Assembly: GCA_002717515.1 (NCBI GenBank)
Contig: PBEC01000019.1
Coordinates: 1 to 63,671 of the forward strand
Origin: Flavobacteriales bacterium
Lineage (GTDB): Bacteria; Bacteroidota; Bacteroidia; Flavobacteriales_C; GCA-002722245
Direction of reading: 5' to 3'
DNA length: 63,671 nt
In this document: positions 38,375-46,799 of the stretch, one piece after another
Position numbering within the stretch: the first letter of the stretch is position 1
How the letters are laid out: each line of letters begins with the position of its first letter
Notes under the pieces: generated by a model
Seen by the model: the letters and a program-made list of their open reading frames with translations, nothing else
Databases searched by the model: none
What the model was told of the DNA's origin: nothing
Translations under genes and position numbers: made by a program

Positions 38375-39880
38375 ATGGCAATTTTAAATTCACTCATAAC
38401 ATGGCGGATGAAGAAACGCATTCATCAAATAGAACTCTTTTTGAAATTCCCAAACGAGGTTCAAAAAGATTGTTTGCTTAGTATATTGGAAAAAGCCAAG
38501 AATACCGAATGGGGTCAGCGGTATAAATTTGAAGAAATTAAATCGTATGAAGAATTCAAAAATAGAGTTCCTTTACAAGATTATGAGTCTTTAAAGCAAG
38601 ACATATTTCGATTAAGAAATGGAGATAAAAATATTATGTGGCCATCGGAAATAAAGTGGTTCGCAAAATCTTCAGGAACAACAAACGACAAAAGCAAATT
38701 TATTCCTGTAAGTGAGGAGTCTTTGTATGATTGTCACTACAAGGGAGGTAAAGATATGTTGTCTATATTTTGTAATTGGATGCCCAATACGCAGGTTTTT
38801 ACGGGTAAGACAATAACAATGGGGGGTAGTAGTCAAATGAATCCAAATGTCAAGGGTTCTTATACCGGAGATTTATCGGCAATATTAATATCGAATCTAC
38901 CGTTTTGGATTACTCGACAACAAGCCCCAGGAAAAGATATAGTATTAATGGACGAATGGGAAGAAAAAATTGAGAAAATGGCCTCACAAGTTATTTCAGA
39001 AAATATCACTTCTGTTTCAGGTGTTCCTTCCTGGACACAAATATTATTTGAGCGAGTTCTCGATATTACAAAATCGAGTTCACTTGACGAGGTATGGCCA
39101 AACTTAGAGTTATATATGCATGGTGCAGTAAGTTTTGATCCTTTTAGATCTCGTTTTCAAGAAATGGCTCCACGCTTGAATTATCTTGAAACCTATAATG
39201 CAAGTGAAGGGTTTTTCGGTATTCAATATGAAAAAGAAGTTTCTGATTTTCTTTTGATGTTAGATTACGGTATTTTTTATGAATTCATTCCTCAATCTGA
39301 ATGGGAAAAGGATGAACCTGATGTTGTATCGTTGAGTCAAGTTAACATTGGCGAAAAATATGCTTTAGTAATCTCAACAAATGCTGGTTTGTGGCGTTAT
39401 CAAATTGGCGATACAGTTGAATTCACATCAATTTATCCATTTAGATTTAGAATAGTCGGACGCACAAAGCATTACATAAATGTTTTTGGAGAAGAACTTA
39501 TGATTGACAATGCCTTGAAGGCATTAAGTATTGCTTGTGAAAAAACCGGCGCAGAGATAAATGAATGGACTGCAGCTCCTTCTGTTCTAAAAAAGGCTCA
39601 AAATGGATTTCATGAATGGTTGATTGAGTTTGAAAAATCTCCCGAAAATCTAGATTACTTCATGGAATTGATTGATAATGCTTTGAAAAGTTTGAATTCT
39701 GATTACGAAGCAAAAAGACACAAAGACCTTGTTTTGGGTATGCCTGTTTTAAAGTCAGTTCCTAAACGCACATTTTATAATTGGTTAAAATCTAAGGGAA
39801 AGTTGGGGGGACAAAATAAAGTACCAAGACTTAGTAACAGTAGAAAATATGTTGAAGAGGTTTTAAAAATTTTAGAATGA
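38375..39880 (+). CDS. GH3 auxin-responsive promoter family protein (acyl-adenylate enzyme fold)
   Basis: A 501-residue member of the GH3 family, whose plant relatives join amino acids to plant hormones through an acyl-adenylate. The nucleotide-binding motif KSSGTTNDKSKFIPVS is near 99-114. YNASEGFFGIQ and LVISTNAGLWRYQIGDTVEF, the other GH3 landmarks, follow, and FRIVGRTKHYINVFGEELM marks the hinge. Bacterial GH3 proteins are widespread in Bacteroidota, but I know of no established substrate. Its stop overlaps the next gene by 4 bases (ATGA). Confidence 0.85.
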   Translation: MAILNSLITWRMKKRIHQIELFLKFPNEVQKDCLLSILEKAKNTEWGQRYKFEEIKSYEEFKNRVPLQDYESLKQDIFRLRNGDKNIMWPSEIKWFAKSSGTTNDKSKFIPVSEESLYDCHYKGGKDMLSIFCNWMPNTQVFTGKTITMGGSSQMNPNVKGSYTGDLSAILISNLPFWITRQQAPGKDIVLMDEWEEKIEKMASQVISENITSVSGVPSWTQILFERVLDITKSSSLDEVWPNLELYMHGAVSFDPFRSRFQEMAPRLNYLETYNASEGFFGIQYEKEVSDFLLMLDYGIFYEFIPQSEWEKDEPDVVSLSQVNIGEKYALVISTNAGLWRYQIGDTVEFTSIYPFRFRIVGRTKHYINVFGEELMIDNALKALSIACEKTGAEINEWTAAPSVLKKAQNGFHEWLIEFEKSPENLDYFMELIDNALKSLNSDYEAKRHKDLVLGMPVLKSVPKRTFYNWLKSKGKLGGQNKVPRLSNSRKYVEEVLKILE

Positions 39881-40656
39881 GGTTTTTAATTTGTTTATTA
39901 ACAGGGGCTCTTTTAGGCGCCAATTGGGTGTCGAAAAATACATTGGCAGGGGAATTTACTTCTGTTGAGGTCGATGAGCATGGAGATGTTTATTTGGTCA
40001 ACTCAAAAAAGCAGCTCATCAGATACAATGCACAACTTGATACTCTATACATATTCAATGAAAAGAGTGCTGAAGTTGATCTTGTGGCTCCTCAAAATTC
40101 ATTGAAAATATTGACATTTAATAAATCATTAAACACAATTCAATTTTTGGATAAAACACTATCTCCCTCTGCAGATGAGCTAAACCTTGATGAAGTAGAC
40201 ATTCCTTTGGTTGAGGCTGTAGGAATAAGTAAGGATAATAATTTTTGGGTTTTTGATCAATATAATCAGTCGTTGAAAAAATTTGATGCTAAAATGAATC
40301 TTATTTCCACATCAGGAAATTTGATAAACATAACGGGTTTAAATTGGTCTCCTACACAATTAAAAGAGATTGATAATAAGGTTTTCGTTTGCGATTCCTC
40401 GAAAGGTATAATGGAGTTTGATTTTTTTGGGAGTTATTCCCGTACAATCAACTTGAAGGTTTCAACTAATTTTTATTACAATCATTCCAGCATATGGTTT
40501 GTGCGTAATGATTCACTAATCGTTCACGATATTTTGCTTCAAGAACAATCAAAATTTAGCCTTCCAGTAAAAAATGTTCACGATTTTGCACTTTACAAGT
40601 CTCAATTTTACCTTCTAACTCAAGAAAAACTTTATATTTACGGTCTTAGCAAATAA
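39877..40656 (+). CDS. hypothetical propeller-like protein, coupled to the GH3 gene
   Basis: A 259-residue protein I cannot assign to a named family. It begins with a short hydrophobic stretch (MRFLICLLTGALLGANW) that may be a signal peptide. The body has repeated short beta motifs such as SVEVDEHGDVYLVNSKKQLI, GISKDNNFWVFDQYNQSL and DNKVFVCDSSKGI, which suggest a beta-propeller of five or six blades. It overlaps the GH3-like gene by 4 bases and lies 59 bases before the deoxynucleoside kinase gene. Probably periplasmic or surface-facing. Function unknown. Confidence 0.6.
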   Translation: MRFLICLLTGALLGANWVSKNTLAGEFTSVEVDEHGDVYLVNSKKQLIRYNAQLDTLYIFNEKSAEVDLVAPQNSLKILTFNKSLNTIQFLDKTLSPSADELNLDEVDIPLVEAVGISKDNNFWVFDQYNQSLKKFDAKMNLISTSGNLINITGLNWSPTQLKEIDNKVFVCDSSKGIMEFDFFGSYSRTINLKVSTNFYYNHSSIWFVRNDSLIVHDILLQEQSKFSLPVKNVHDFALYKSQFYLLTQEKLYIYGLSK

Positions 40657-40715
40657 ATTTCATCTTTTTCGAGTTGAAATTAAGGAACACATACTGAAAA
40701 TTAAATTGTTAGATT

Positions 40716-41330
40716 ATGCAAATTTCTGTAGCAGGAAACATTGGCTCTGGAAAAACTACTTTGACCTCATTGCTTGCCAAACATTATGATTGGGAAGCTC
40801 ATTATGAAGATACTGAAGACAACCCTTATTTGAATGATTTTTATGAAGATATGCAAAGGTGGTCCTTCAATCTTCAGATTTATTTCCTCCAAAATCGATT
40901 TAATAAAATCATGCATTTCCGAGAAAAAGGAAAAGATGTGATTATGGATAGAACAATCTACGAAGATGCATATATTTTTGCTCCGAATCTGCATTCCATG
41001 AATTTAATGTCTAAAAGAGATTTTGATAATTATATTGAGCTTTTTGATTTAACAAATAGTTTGGTTAAAGCACCAGATTTGTTAATATATCTTCGTTCTA
41101 GTGTTCCCAATTTAGTGAACAACATTCAAAAAAGAGGTAGAGAATATGAGACGTCCATTCGCTTGGATTATTTAAATAGATTGAATGAAAGATACGAGGC
41201 GTGGATAAGTCAATACAGTGAAGGAAAGTTATTAATAATAGATGTAGATAGTAATCACTTTAATGAAAACCCTGAGCACCTTAAAGATGTTCTTGGCAAG
41301 ATTGATGAAGAAATAAGTACTTTAATTTAA
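40716..41330 (+). CDS. deoxynucleoside kinase (dCK/dGK type)
   Basis: A 204-residue kinase of the dCK/dGK/TK2-type family that salvages deoxynucleosides. The P-loop GNIGSGKT is at 7-14. The ED.DNPYLNDFYEDMQRW region (36-50) and the catalytic/lid elements DRTIYEDAYIFA and KRGREYE follow. Which deoxynucleoside it prefers cannot be read from the sequence. It lies in a same-strand run between the propeller-like gene and the SPFH gene (10 bases downstream). Confidence 0.9.
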   Translation: MQISVAGNIGSGKTTLTSLLAKHYDWEAHYEDTEDNPYLNDFYEDMQRWSFNLQIYFLQNRFNKIMHFREKGKDVIMDRTIYEDAYIFAPNLHSMNLMSKRDFDNYIELFDLTNSLVKAPDLLIYLRSSVPNLVNNIQKRGREYETSIRLDYLNRLNERYEAWISQYSEGKLLIIDVDSNHFNENPEHLKDVLGKIDEEISTLI

Positions 41331-41340
41331 TAAAAAAGAT

Positions 41341-42258
41341 ATGGGTAGTTTTATGGAATGGTTCCCTTATGCGTCGGGATTTGTTTTGTTTTCATTGCTT
41401 TGTTACGGCGTTTTTTTTGTCGTTAAACAAAAAACATCGGTTGTAATCGAAAGATTTGGTAAATATCATTCTGTTAGGACAGCAGGTTTAAATCTTAAAA
41501 TCCCAATTCTAGACACCAAAGCAGGTCTTTTAAATTTGAGAACTTGTGAATTACCTGTTAGTATTGAAACCAAAACAAGCGATGATGTTTTTGTTTTCGT
41601 TGAAGTTTCAATCCAGTACTACATTATCAATAATAAAGAGCAAATAAGGAAAGCTTTTTATGAATTGGACGACCCCGATCAACAAATAAAATCATATGTA
41701 TACGATAATGTTCGCAGTGAAGTACCGAAACTTATATTAGATGATGTGTTCTCCAAAAAAGAAGAGATTGCAAAGGGAATAAAAAGAGACTTGCAAGAAA
41801 CCATTGGCGAATTTGGTTTTCATATTTTGAATGCACTTGTTACAGATATCAATCCGGATCCTAAGGTTAAGGATAGTATGAATGAGATTAATGCGGCAAA
41901 AAGATTAAAAGAAGCCGCAAAAGAGAAAGCGGAGGCCGACAAAATAATGGCTGTAAAAAAAGCGGAGGCTGAATCTGAAAGTAAAAAGTTACAGGGAGAG
42001 GGAATCGCAAACCAAAGGACTGCAATTGCCAGAGGAATAAAAGATTCAATTCAAGAGGTGAAAACTGCATTGGGTGATGAAGTTTCTGGTACAACCGTGA
42101 TGAGTATGCTTTATATGACTCAACATTATGATACAGTTGCCAAATTAGGTGAGAAAGGAGCAAATACTATTTTTATGAATCCAAACCCTTCATCTGTTGT
42201 TGACATACAACAGCAGATTTTATCAGGAATTGTGGCTTCAAAGACTCAAGAAAATTAA
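41341..42258 (+). CDS. SPFH/prohibitin-domain membrane protein (stomatin-like)
   Basis: A 305-residue protein with one N-terminal membrane segment (about 9-28), then a Band 7/SPFH domain (about 30-215; VVIERFGKYHSVRTAGLNLKIP). An Ala/Glu/Lys-rich coiled coil follows (about 180-225; INAAKRLKEAAKEKAEADK). Such proteins form membrane-bound rings that organise microdomains or control proteases. No NfeD-type partner is adjacent, so it is closer to the stand-alone stomatin/HflK-like group. Start 10 bases after the kinase gene. Confidence 0.88.
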   Translation: MGSFMEWFPYASGFVLFSLLCYGVFFVVKQKTSVVIERFGKYHSVRTAGLNLKIPILDTKAGLLNLRTCELPVSIETKTSDDVFVFVEVSIQYYIINNKEQIRKAFYELDDPDQQIKSYVYDNVRSEVPKLILDDVFSKKEEIAKGIKRDLQETIGEFGFHILNALVTDINPDPKVKDSMNEINAAKRLKEAAKEKAEADKIMAVKKAEAESESKKLQGEGIANQRTAIARGIKDSIQEVKTALGDEVSGTTVMSMLYMTQHYDTVAKLGEKGANTIFMNPNPSSVVDIQQQILSGIVASKTQEN

Positions 42259-42294
42259 TATTAAAAGGAGAAGTAAAGGCTTGAGGACAAAAAC

Positions 42295-42630
42295 TTAAAG
42301 CTCTTTTTTTAAATTGAGCAGAAATCTTTTAACGTTTTCTAGGGATTCAACAATATCCACTTCTTTTTTGGTGCTTACCTTCCCTTTTTTTAGTTTTTCT
42401 TTTGCTCCTTGAAGTGTAAAACCTCTTTCTTTAACTAAATGATAAATCATTTTTAAATTTTCAATATCTTCTTTAGTAAATTGACGGTTACCTTTTTTAT
42501 TTTTTTTGGGTTTAAGAATTGCAAACTCTTTTTCCCAAAACCGAATTAATGATGTGTTTACCTTTAGTATTTCAGCTGCCTCGCCAATTGAGAAATAAAG
42601 CTTTAATGAATCGTATTCTTGAAAACCCAC
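42295..42630 (-). CDS. MerR family transcriptional regulator
   Basis: A 111-residue protein with an N-terminal MerR winged helix (YFSIGEAAEILKVNTSLIRF, about 11-30, then WEKEF). The wing NKKGNRQFTKEDIENLKMIY and a short basic helix follow. The usual C-terminal effector domain is reduced to a short tail, so no ligand can be guessed. Same strand as the M23 peptidase gene 83 bases upstream, perhaps in one transcript. Confidence 0.88.
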   Translation of the reverse strand: MGFQEYDSLKLYFSIGEAAEILKVNTSLIRFWEKEFAILKPKKNKKGNRQFTKEDIENLKMIYHLVKERGFTLQGAKEKLKKGKVSTKKEVDIVESLENVKRFLLNLKKEL

Positions 42631-42713
42631 GGAATTAAATTTATAGACGAATATATAAATTTATAGTTGAAATCAAATTACGAATCGGAAAATCTGATTT
42701 GAGTTAAAATAAA

Positions 42714-43685
42714 TTAGTCCAAAGAGGTTTTGATTTGACTTGAAATTTTAATCATTTCTTGGTATTGGTCGTAATTTAAGTCGTTGAAAAAAAAGTTTGA
42801 AGGATCGATTTTCTTGTTGTTTCGAATTACTTCATAGTGAAGATGAGGACCGGTTGAAGTACCTGTGTTTCCTACCTTTCCAATAACATCACCTCGTTTC
42901 ACTTTTTGACCTTTCTTAACAGAAAATTCATGCATGTGAGCGTATAGTGTTTTGTACCCAAAACCGTGATTAATAATTATATGTTTTCCATATCCAGTGT
43001 AGGAATTTCTAACTCTCTCAACAGTTCCATCACCTGTGGCATATATATCGGTACCTGTTTTTGCAGTGAAATCTATACCGTAGTGCATTTTCGGAACATT
43101 ATAAACAGGGTGCATCCTCATACCATAACCGGATGCAGTTCGAATTAAATTGTGATTATGAATGGGTTGAACAGCTGGGATATGAGCGAGTTTTTCCGAT
43201 CGGGTATGGGCCAATTTATCTATTCTATCAAATGCTTTTTTGTGGATGTGTACTTTATTTTCCAAAGTTTTTAGCAGTTTCGCTGAATTAAGCATTAAAT
43301 CAGAATTGCTAAAACCTCTTAAATGAGAGAATTCATCAGTTCCACCTGTTCCTCCAATTCTTAAACTACTTGATACGGGAGAAACTCCAAAAATTCCAGA
43401 GTAAATAGAATCGTCTCTCATTTTTAAAACTTCAAGTTCAAGAGAAATTTCCTGAATTTGTTTATTCAAGTTCGAATAAGTATTGTGTAATTTTTCGATT
43501 TCCTGATTTTTTTCTTTTTCACTGTATCGAGCTACAATAGGATAAGAAAAGACTATTATTACAATAGCCAGAACTAACGACACGCCGAGATGAAGCCCAG
43601 CCTTTTGCAGTCGTTTTACAAAAGAAATTTCAACCTTTTCGTATTCGAGGGTTTTATCGTTAAACTTAAAATTATTCTTATCCAT
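42714..43685 (-). CDS. M23 family metallopeptidase (peptidoglycan hydrolase-like)
   Basis: A 323-residue inner-membrane-anchored protein. One membrane segment is at about 30-52, followed by a coiled coil (about 55-95) and a C-terminal M23/LytM domain (about 185-295). The zinc ligands are complete: H201 and D205 in MHYGIDF, and H283 in GPHLHYEV with H281 as the catalytic histidine. It should cut peptide cross-links in the wall or, if regulated, activate another hydrolase. It is divergent from alaS across 182 bp and is followed by the MerR gene. Confidence 0.92.
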   Translation of the reverse strand: MDKNNFKFNDKTLEYEKVEISFVKRLQKAGLHLGVSLVLAIVIIVFSYPIVARYSEKEKNQEIEKLHNTYSNLNKQIQEISLELEVLKMRDDSIYSGIFGVSPVSSSLRIGGTGGTDEFSHLRGFSNSDLMLNSAKLLKTLENKVHIHKKAFDRIDKLAHTRSEKLAHIPAVQPIHNHNLIRTASGYGMRMHPVYNVPKMHYGIDFTAKTGTDIYATGDGTVERVRNSYTGYGKHIIINHGFGYKTLYAHMHEFSVKKGQKVKRGDVIGKVGNTGTSTGPHLHYEVIRNNKKIDPSNFFFNDLNYDQYQEMIKISSQIKTSLD

Positions 43686-43867
43686 ATTTATTACCTTTGG
43701 ACCCGAAAAAGTTTATAGATGTTCAATTTGTTCACATTAAAAACTAACATTTGAATCCTATAAATCAGATTTCTGACGCCTATAAGGGAGGTGCAAAGAT
43801 AACCAAATCAATTGGGTTGTCAAATAAGTCGAGATTCTGAAGTGTTAATAAGATATAAAAACAGGTT

Positions 43868-46474
43868 ATGAAAGCGAGAGAGATACGTCAAAAATTTTTA
43901 GAGTTTTTTAAAGAAAAAAAGCACGAATTTGTAGCTTCCTCCCCAATGGTAGTGAAAGATGATCCAACCTTAATGTTTATAAATGCGGGAATGAATCAAT
44001 TTAAAGATTTGTTTTTGGGTAATTCAGAAGTTAAACATTCACGTGTTTGTAATAGTCAAAAGTGTTTACGTGTTTCGGGAAAACACAACGATCTTGAGGA
44101 GGTAGGAGTTGATACCTATCACCATACCATGTTCGAAATGCTTGGAAACTGGAGTTTTGGAGATTATTTCAAAAAGGAAGCGATTGAATGGGCTTGGGAG
44201 TTTTTGACAGAAACCTGTAAAATAAATGAGGATTCACTGTATGTGACTGTATTTGAAGGGGCAAAAGAAGAAGGACTGGATTTTGATCAAGAAGCCTATA
44301 ATTATTGGAAAAAAATAGTTCCACAAGACAGAATCTTAATGGGGAACAAAAAAGATAATTTTTGGGAAATGGGAGCTACTGGTCCTTGTGGACCATGTTC
44401 TGAAATTCATGTGGATATAAGATCTGAAGAAGAAAAAGAGAAAATAAGTGGTAAAGAACTCGTAAACCAAGACCACCCCCAAGTAATTGAAGTATGGAAT
44501 TTAGTTTTTATGGAATTTAATCGACTGGCATCAGGAGATTTAAAAAAACTTCCTGCTAAACATGTAGATACTGGAATGGGATTTGAACGTTTAGCTATGG
44601 TGCTTCAAGGTAAAAAGTCCAATTATGATTCTGATGTTTTTACTCCATTAATTGATAAAATTGTTGAAATCAGTTGTGTTAAATATACTTCAGCAGAAAA
44701 ATTAGAAACAGATATTGCAATTAGAGTTATCGCCGATCACATTAGAGCTGTTTTTTTTGCAATTGCCGACGGACAAATGCCATCAAATAATGGAGCGGGT
44801 TATGTTATAAGAAGAATTTTAAGAAGGGCTGTTCGTTATGGCTACTCTAAATTAAATCTTTCTGAACCCTTTATGTTTAAACTGGTAAGTGTTCTTTCCA
44901 ATCAAATGGGAGAATTTTTTCCTGAATTGGAAAAACAAAAAAATCTTGCAGAAAAGGTAATCAAGGAAGAGGAACAAAACTTTTTGAGGACTCTTGATAA
45001 AGGAATAGATAAGTTTAATCAATATGTAAAATCTTCTTCAAATGAAGTCAAAGGTGATTTTGCGTTTGAATTATTGGATACGTATGGATTTCCTATTGAT
45101 TTAACAGAATTATTAGCCAAAGAGAAAGGTCTTTTAGTGGATCATACTGGTTTTCAAAAGGCCTTGGAAGCCCAAAAACAGAGGTCAAGAAAGGCTACAT
45201 CCATAGAGGTAGAGGATTGGGTTGTAGTGAATGAAGGAGAAGGTGAGTTTATAGGATATGATAATTATGAGGCAGAATCTAAAATATTAAGATATAGAGG
45301 CGTAAAACAAAAAGGTCAAAATTTGTTTCAAGTGGAGCTCGATCAAACCCCTTTTTATCCAGAAGGAGGAGGTCAGGTTGGTGATTCGGGAGTATTAATA
45401 GAAGGAGATAAAAAATTTAAGATTCAAGATACGAAAAAAGAAAATGGGGTTATTCTTCATTTTATGAAACAACTTCCACTAAACCCTTCTGGAATTTTTA
45501 AGTCTGTAATAAATAAAAATAAACGATTGGCAACTAATGCTAATCATACTGCAACGCACTTAGTTCATCATGCTTTGAGAGAAGTTCTTGGGGATCATGT
45601 TGAACAAAAAGGATCCTTAGTAAATGAGAATAATCTAAGATTCGACTTTTCTCATTTTCAAAAAGTTACTAGTGAAGAACTTGAATCTATCGAAAGGTTG
45701 GTGAATAACTTAATTAGAGAAAATTCTAAACTGGAAGAGGACAGGTCTTGCTCGATGGATAATGCAAAAGCTAAAGGAGCTATGGCTTTGTTTGGTGAAA
45801 AGTATGGTGAAAAAGTTAGAGTAGTAAAGTTCGGTGATTCGGTTGAGCTTTGCGGAGGTACTCACGTTTCTTCAACCTCACAAATTGGAAAGTTTATTTT
45901 TATTACCGAAACAGCTGTTGCTGCAGGAATAAGAAGAATTGAGGCAATAACATCAGCAAAGGCGGATGAGTATATTAGTAATGAACTTTCTATATTGAAT
46001 GATGTTAGAACTCTATTTAAGAATCCAAAAAATTTAACAAAACATCTTGAAGGTGTTTTGCTTCAAAATTCAGAACTTCAAAAACAAATAGAGAAGTTAT
46101 TAAAAGACAAGGCAATACATTTAAAAGCTGAACTTCTTACAATAGTAAAAAATATAAATGGAATAAATTTTATAGCTTCAAAAATTAATTTAGATTCTTC
46201 TGATGCCATTAAAGATTTGGCCTTTCAAATGAGATCAGAGGTAGATGATTTGTTTATGGTTCTTGGTGCATCTGTTAAAGGAAAGCCAAACTTAACGGTT
46301 GTAGTCAGTGAGAGTTTAGTAAAAGAGAAAGGTTTAAATGCAGGTGTTGTAATTCGTGATTTGGCAAAAGAAATTCAAGGAGGAGGAGGTGGTCAACCAT
46401 TTTATGCAACCGCAGGAGGAAAAGATCTTTTAGGATTGGAAAAGGCTTTGAAAAAAGCAGAAACATTTCTTTAA
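43868..46474 (+). CDS. alaS: alanyl-tRNA synthetase
   Basis: An 868-residue class II synthetase. The aminoacylation core opens with REIRQKFLEFFKEKKHEFVA and includes FINAGMNQFKDLFLG and the motif 2 region. The editing domain shows HTATHLVHHAL near 560 and CGGTHVSSTSQIG near 662, the four zinc-type ligands that clear Ser-tRNA(Ala). The C-terminal C-Ala domain ends in GGGGGQPFYATAGGKD. All domains are full length. A TACCTTTG sequence at 43692-43699 may be part of its promoter, but no -33 TTG is seen. The tRNA-Leu unit follows. Confidence 0.97.
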   Translation: MKAREIRQKFLEFFKEKKHEFVASSPMVVKDDPTLMFINAGMNQFKDLFLGNSEVKHSRVCNSQKCLRVSGKHNDLEEVGVDTYHHTMFEMLGNWSFGDYFKKEAIEWAWEFLTETCKINEDSLYVTVFEGAKEEGLDFDQEAYNYWKKIVPQDRILMGNKKDNFWEMGATGPCGPCSEIHVDIRSEEEKEKISGKELVNQDHPQVIEVWNLVFMEFNRLASGDLKKLPAKHVDTGMGFERLAMVLQGKKSNYDSDVFTPLIDKIVEISCVKYTSAEKLETDIAIRVIADHIRAVFFAIADGQMPSNNGAGYVIRRILRRAVRYGYSKLNLSEPFMFKLVSVLSNQMGEFFPELEKQKNLAEKVIKEEEQNFLRTLDKGIDKFNQYVKSSSNEVKGDFAFELLDTYGFPIDLTELLAKEKGLLVDHTGFQKALEAQKQRSRKATSIEVEDWVVVNEGEGEFIGYDNYEAESKILRYRGVKQKGQNLFQVELDQTPFYPEGGGQVGDSGVLIEGDKKFKIQDTKKENGVILHFMKQLPLNPSGIFKSVINKNKRLATNANHTATHLVHHALREVLGDHVEQKGSLVNENNLRFDFSHFQKVTSEELESIERLVNNLIRENSKLEEDRSCSMDNAKAKGAMALFGEKYGEKVRVVKFGDSVELCGGTHVSSTSQIGKFIFITETAVAAGIRRIEAITSAKADEYISNELSILNDVRTLFKNPKNLTKHLEGVLLQNSELQKQIEKLLKDKAIHLKAELLTIVKNINGINFIASKINLDSSDAIKDLAFQMRSEVDDLFMVLGASVKGKPNLTVVVSESLVKEKGLNAGVVIRDLAKEIQGGGGGQPFYATAGGKDLLGLEKALKKAETFL

Positions 46475-46554
46475 ATGGATTGAATTAAGACGGAAAGACA
46501 AATTTTATGAATTCTATGAACCGTTGACTTCATCAAAAAAGATTAGAATTAATT

Positions 46555-46585
46555 TTGTCGTAAGTAGTAAGTTTAGTTATCTTTG
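46555..46585 (+). promoter_or_regulatory. Bacteroidota-type promoter of tRNA-Leu
   Basis: A TTG (46555-46557) lies 20 bases before TATCTTTG (46578-46585), matching the -33 TTG and -7 TAnnTTTG consensus of Bacteroidota sigma-ABfr promoters. Transcription should begin near 46592, about 45 bases before the tRNA. Confidence 0.75.
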
Positions 46586-46636
46586 CCCACCTTAAACTTA
46601 AGAGTTCTTTATAAAATATATAATCTACTATAAGTT

Positions 46637-46721
46637 GCCCGGGTGGTGGAATTGGTAGACACGCAGGACTTAAAATCCTGTGGCCACTGCGGCCGTGCGG
46701 GTTCAAGTCCCGCCCCGGGTA
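46637..46721 (+). tRNA. tRNA-Leu (anticodon TAA)
   Basis: An 85-base class II tRNA. The acceptor strand GCCCGGG (46637-46643) pairs with CCCGGGT (46714-46720), with a G-U closing pair. The D-arm has TGGTGGAATTGGTAGACA, the anticodon stem-loop is CAGGACTTAAAATCCTG with anticodon TAA, then a long variable arm TGGCCACTGCGGCCG, and the T-arm GCGGGTTCAAGTCCCGC. The CCA end is not encoded (ACAG follows), as is usual in this phylum. No copy of its 3' end is repeated downstream, so there is no sign of an integration site. Confidence 0.97.
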
Positions 46722-46725
46722 CAGT

Positions 46726-46760
46726 AAAAGCCTGCAAGAAAAATTCTTGCAGGCTTTTTT
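46726..46760 (+). terminator. rho-independent terminator after tRNA-Leu
   Basis: AAAAGCCTGCAAGAA and TTCTTGCAGGCTTTT form a 15-bp stem around a short A-rich loop, ending in a run of T. A-rich on the other side, it can also stop transcription from the convergent NOS gene. Confidence 0.92.
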
Positions 46761-46799
46761 AGTTTAGCCCTTGGTTACTTTTCGAAAGTATTTCAAAAT

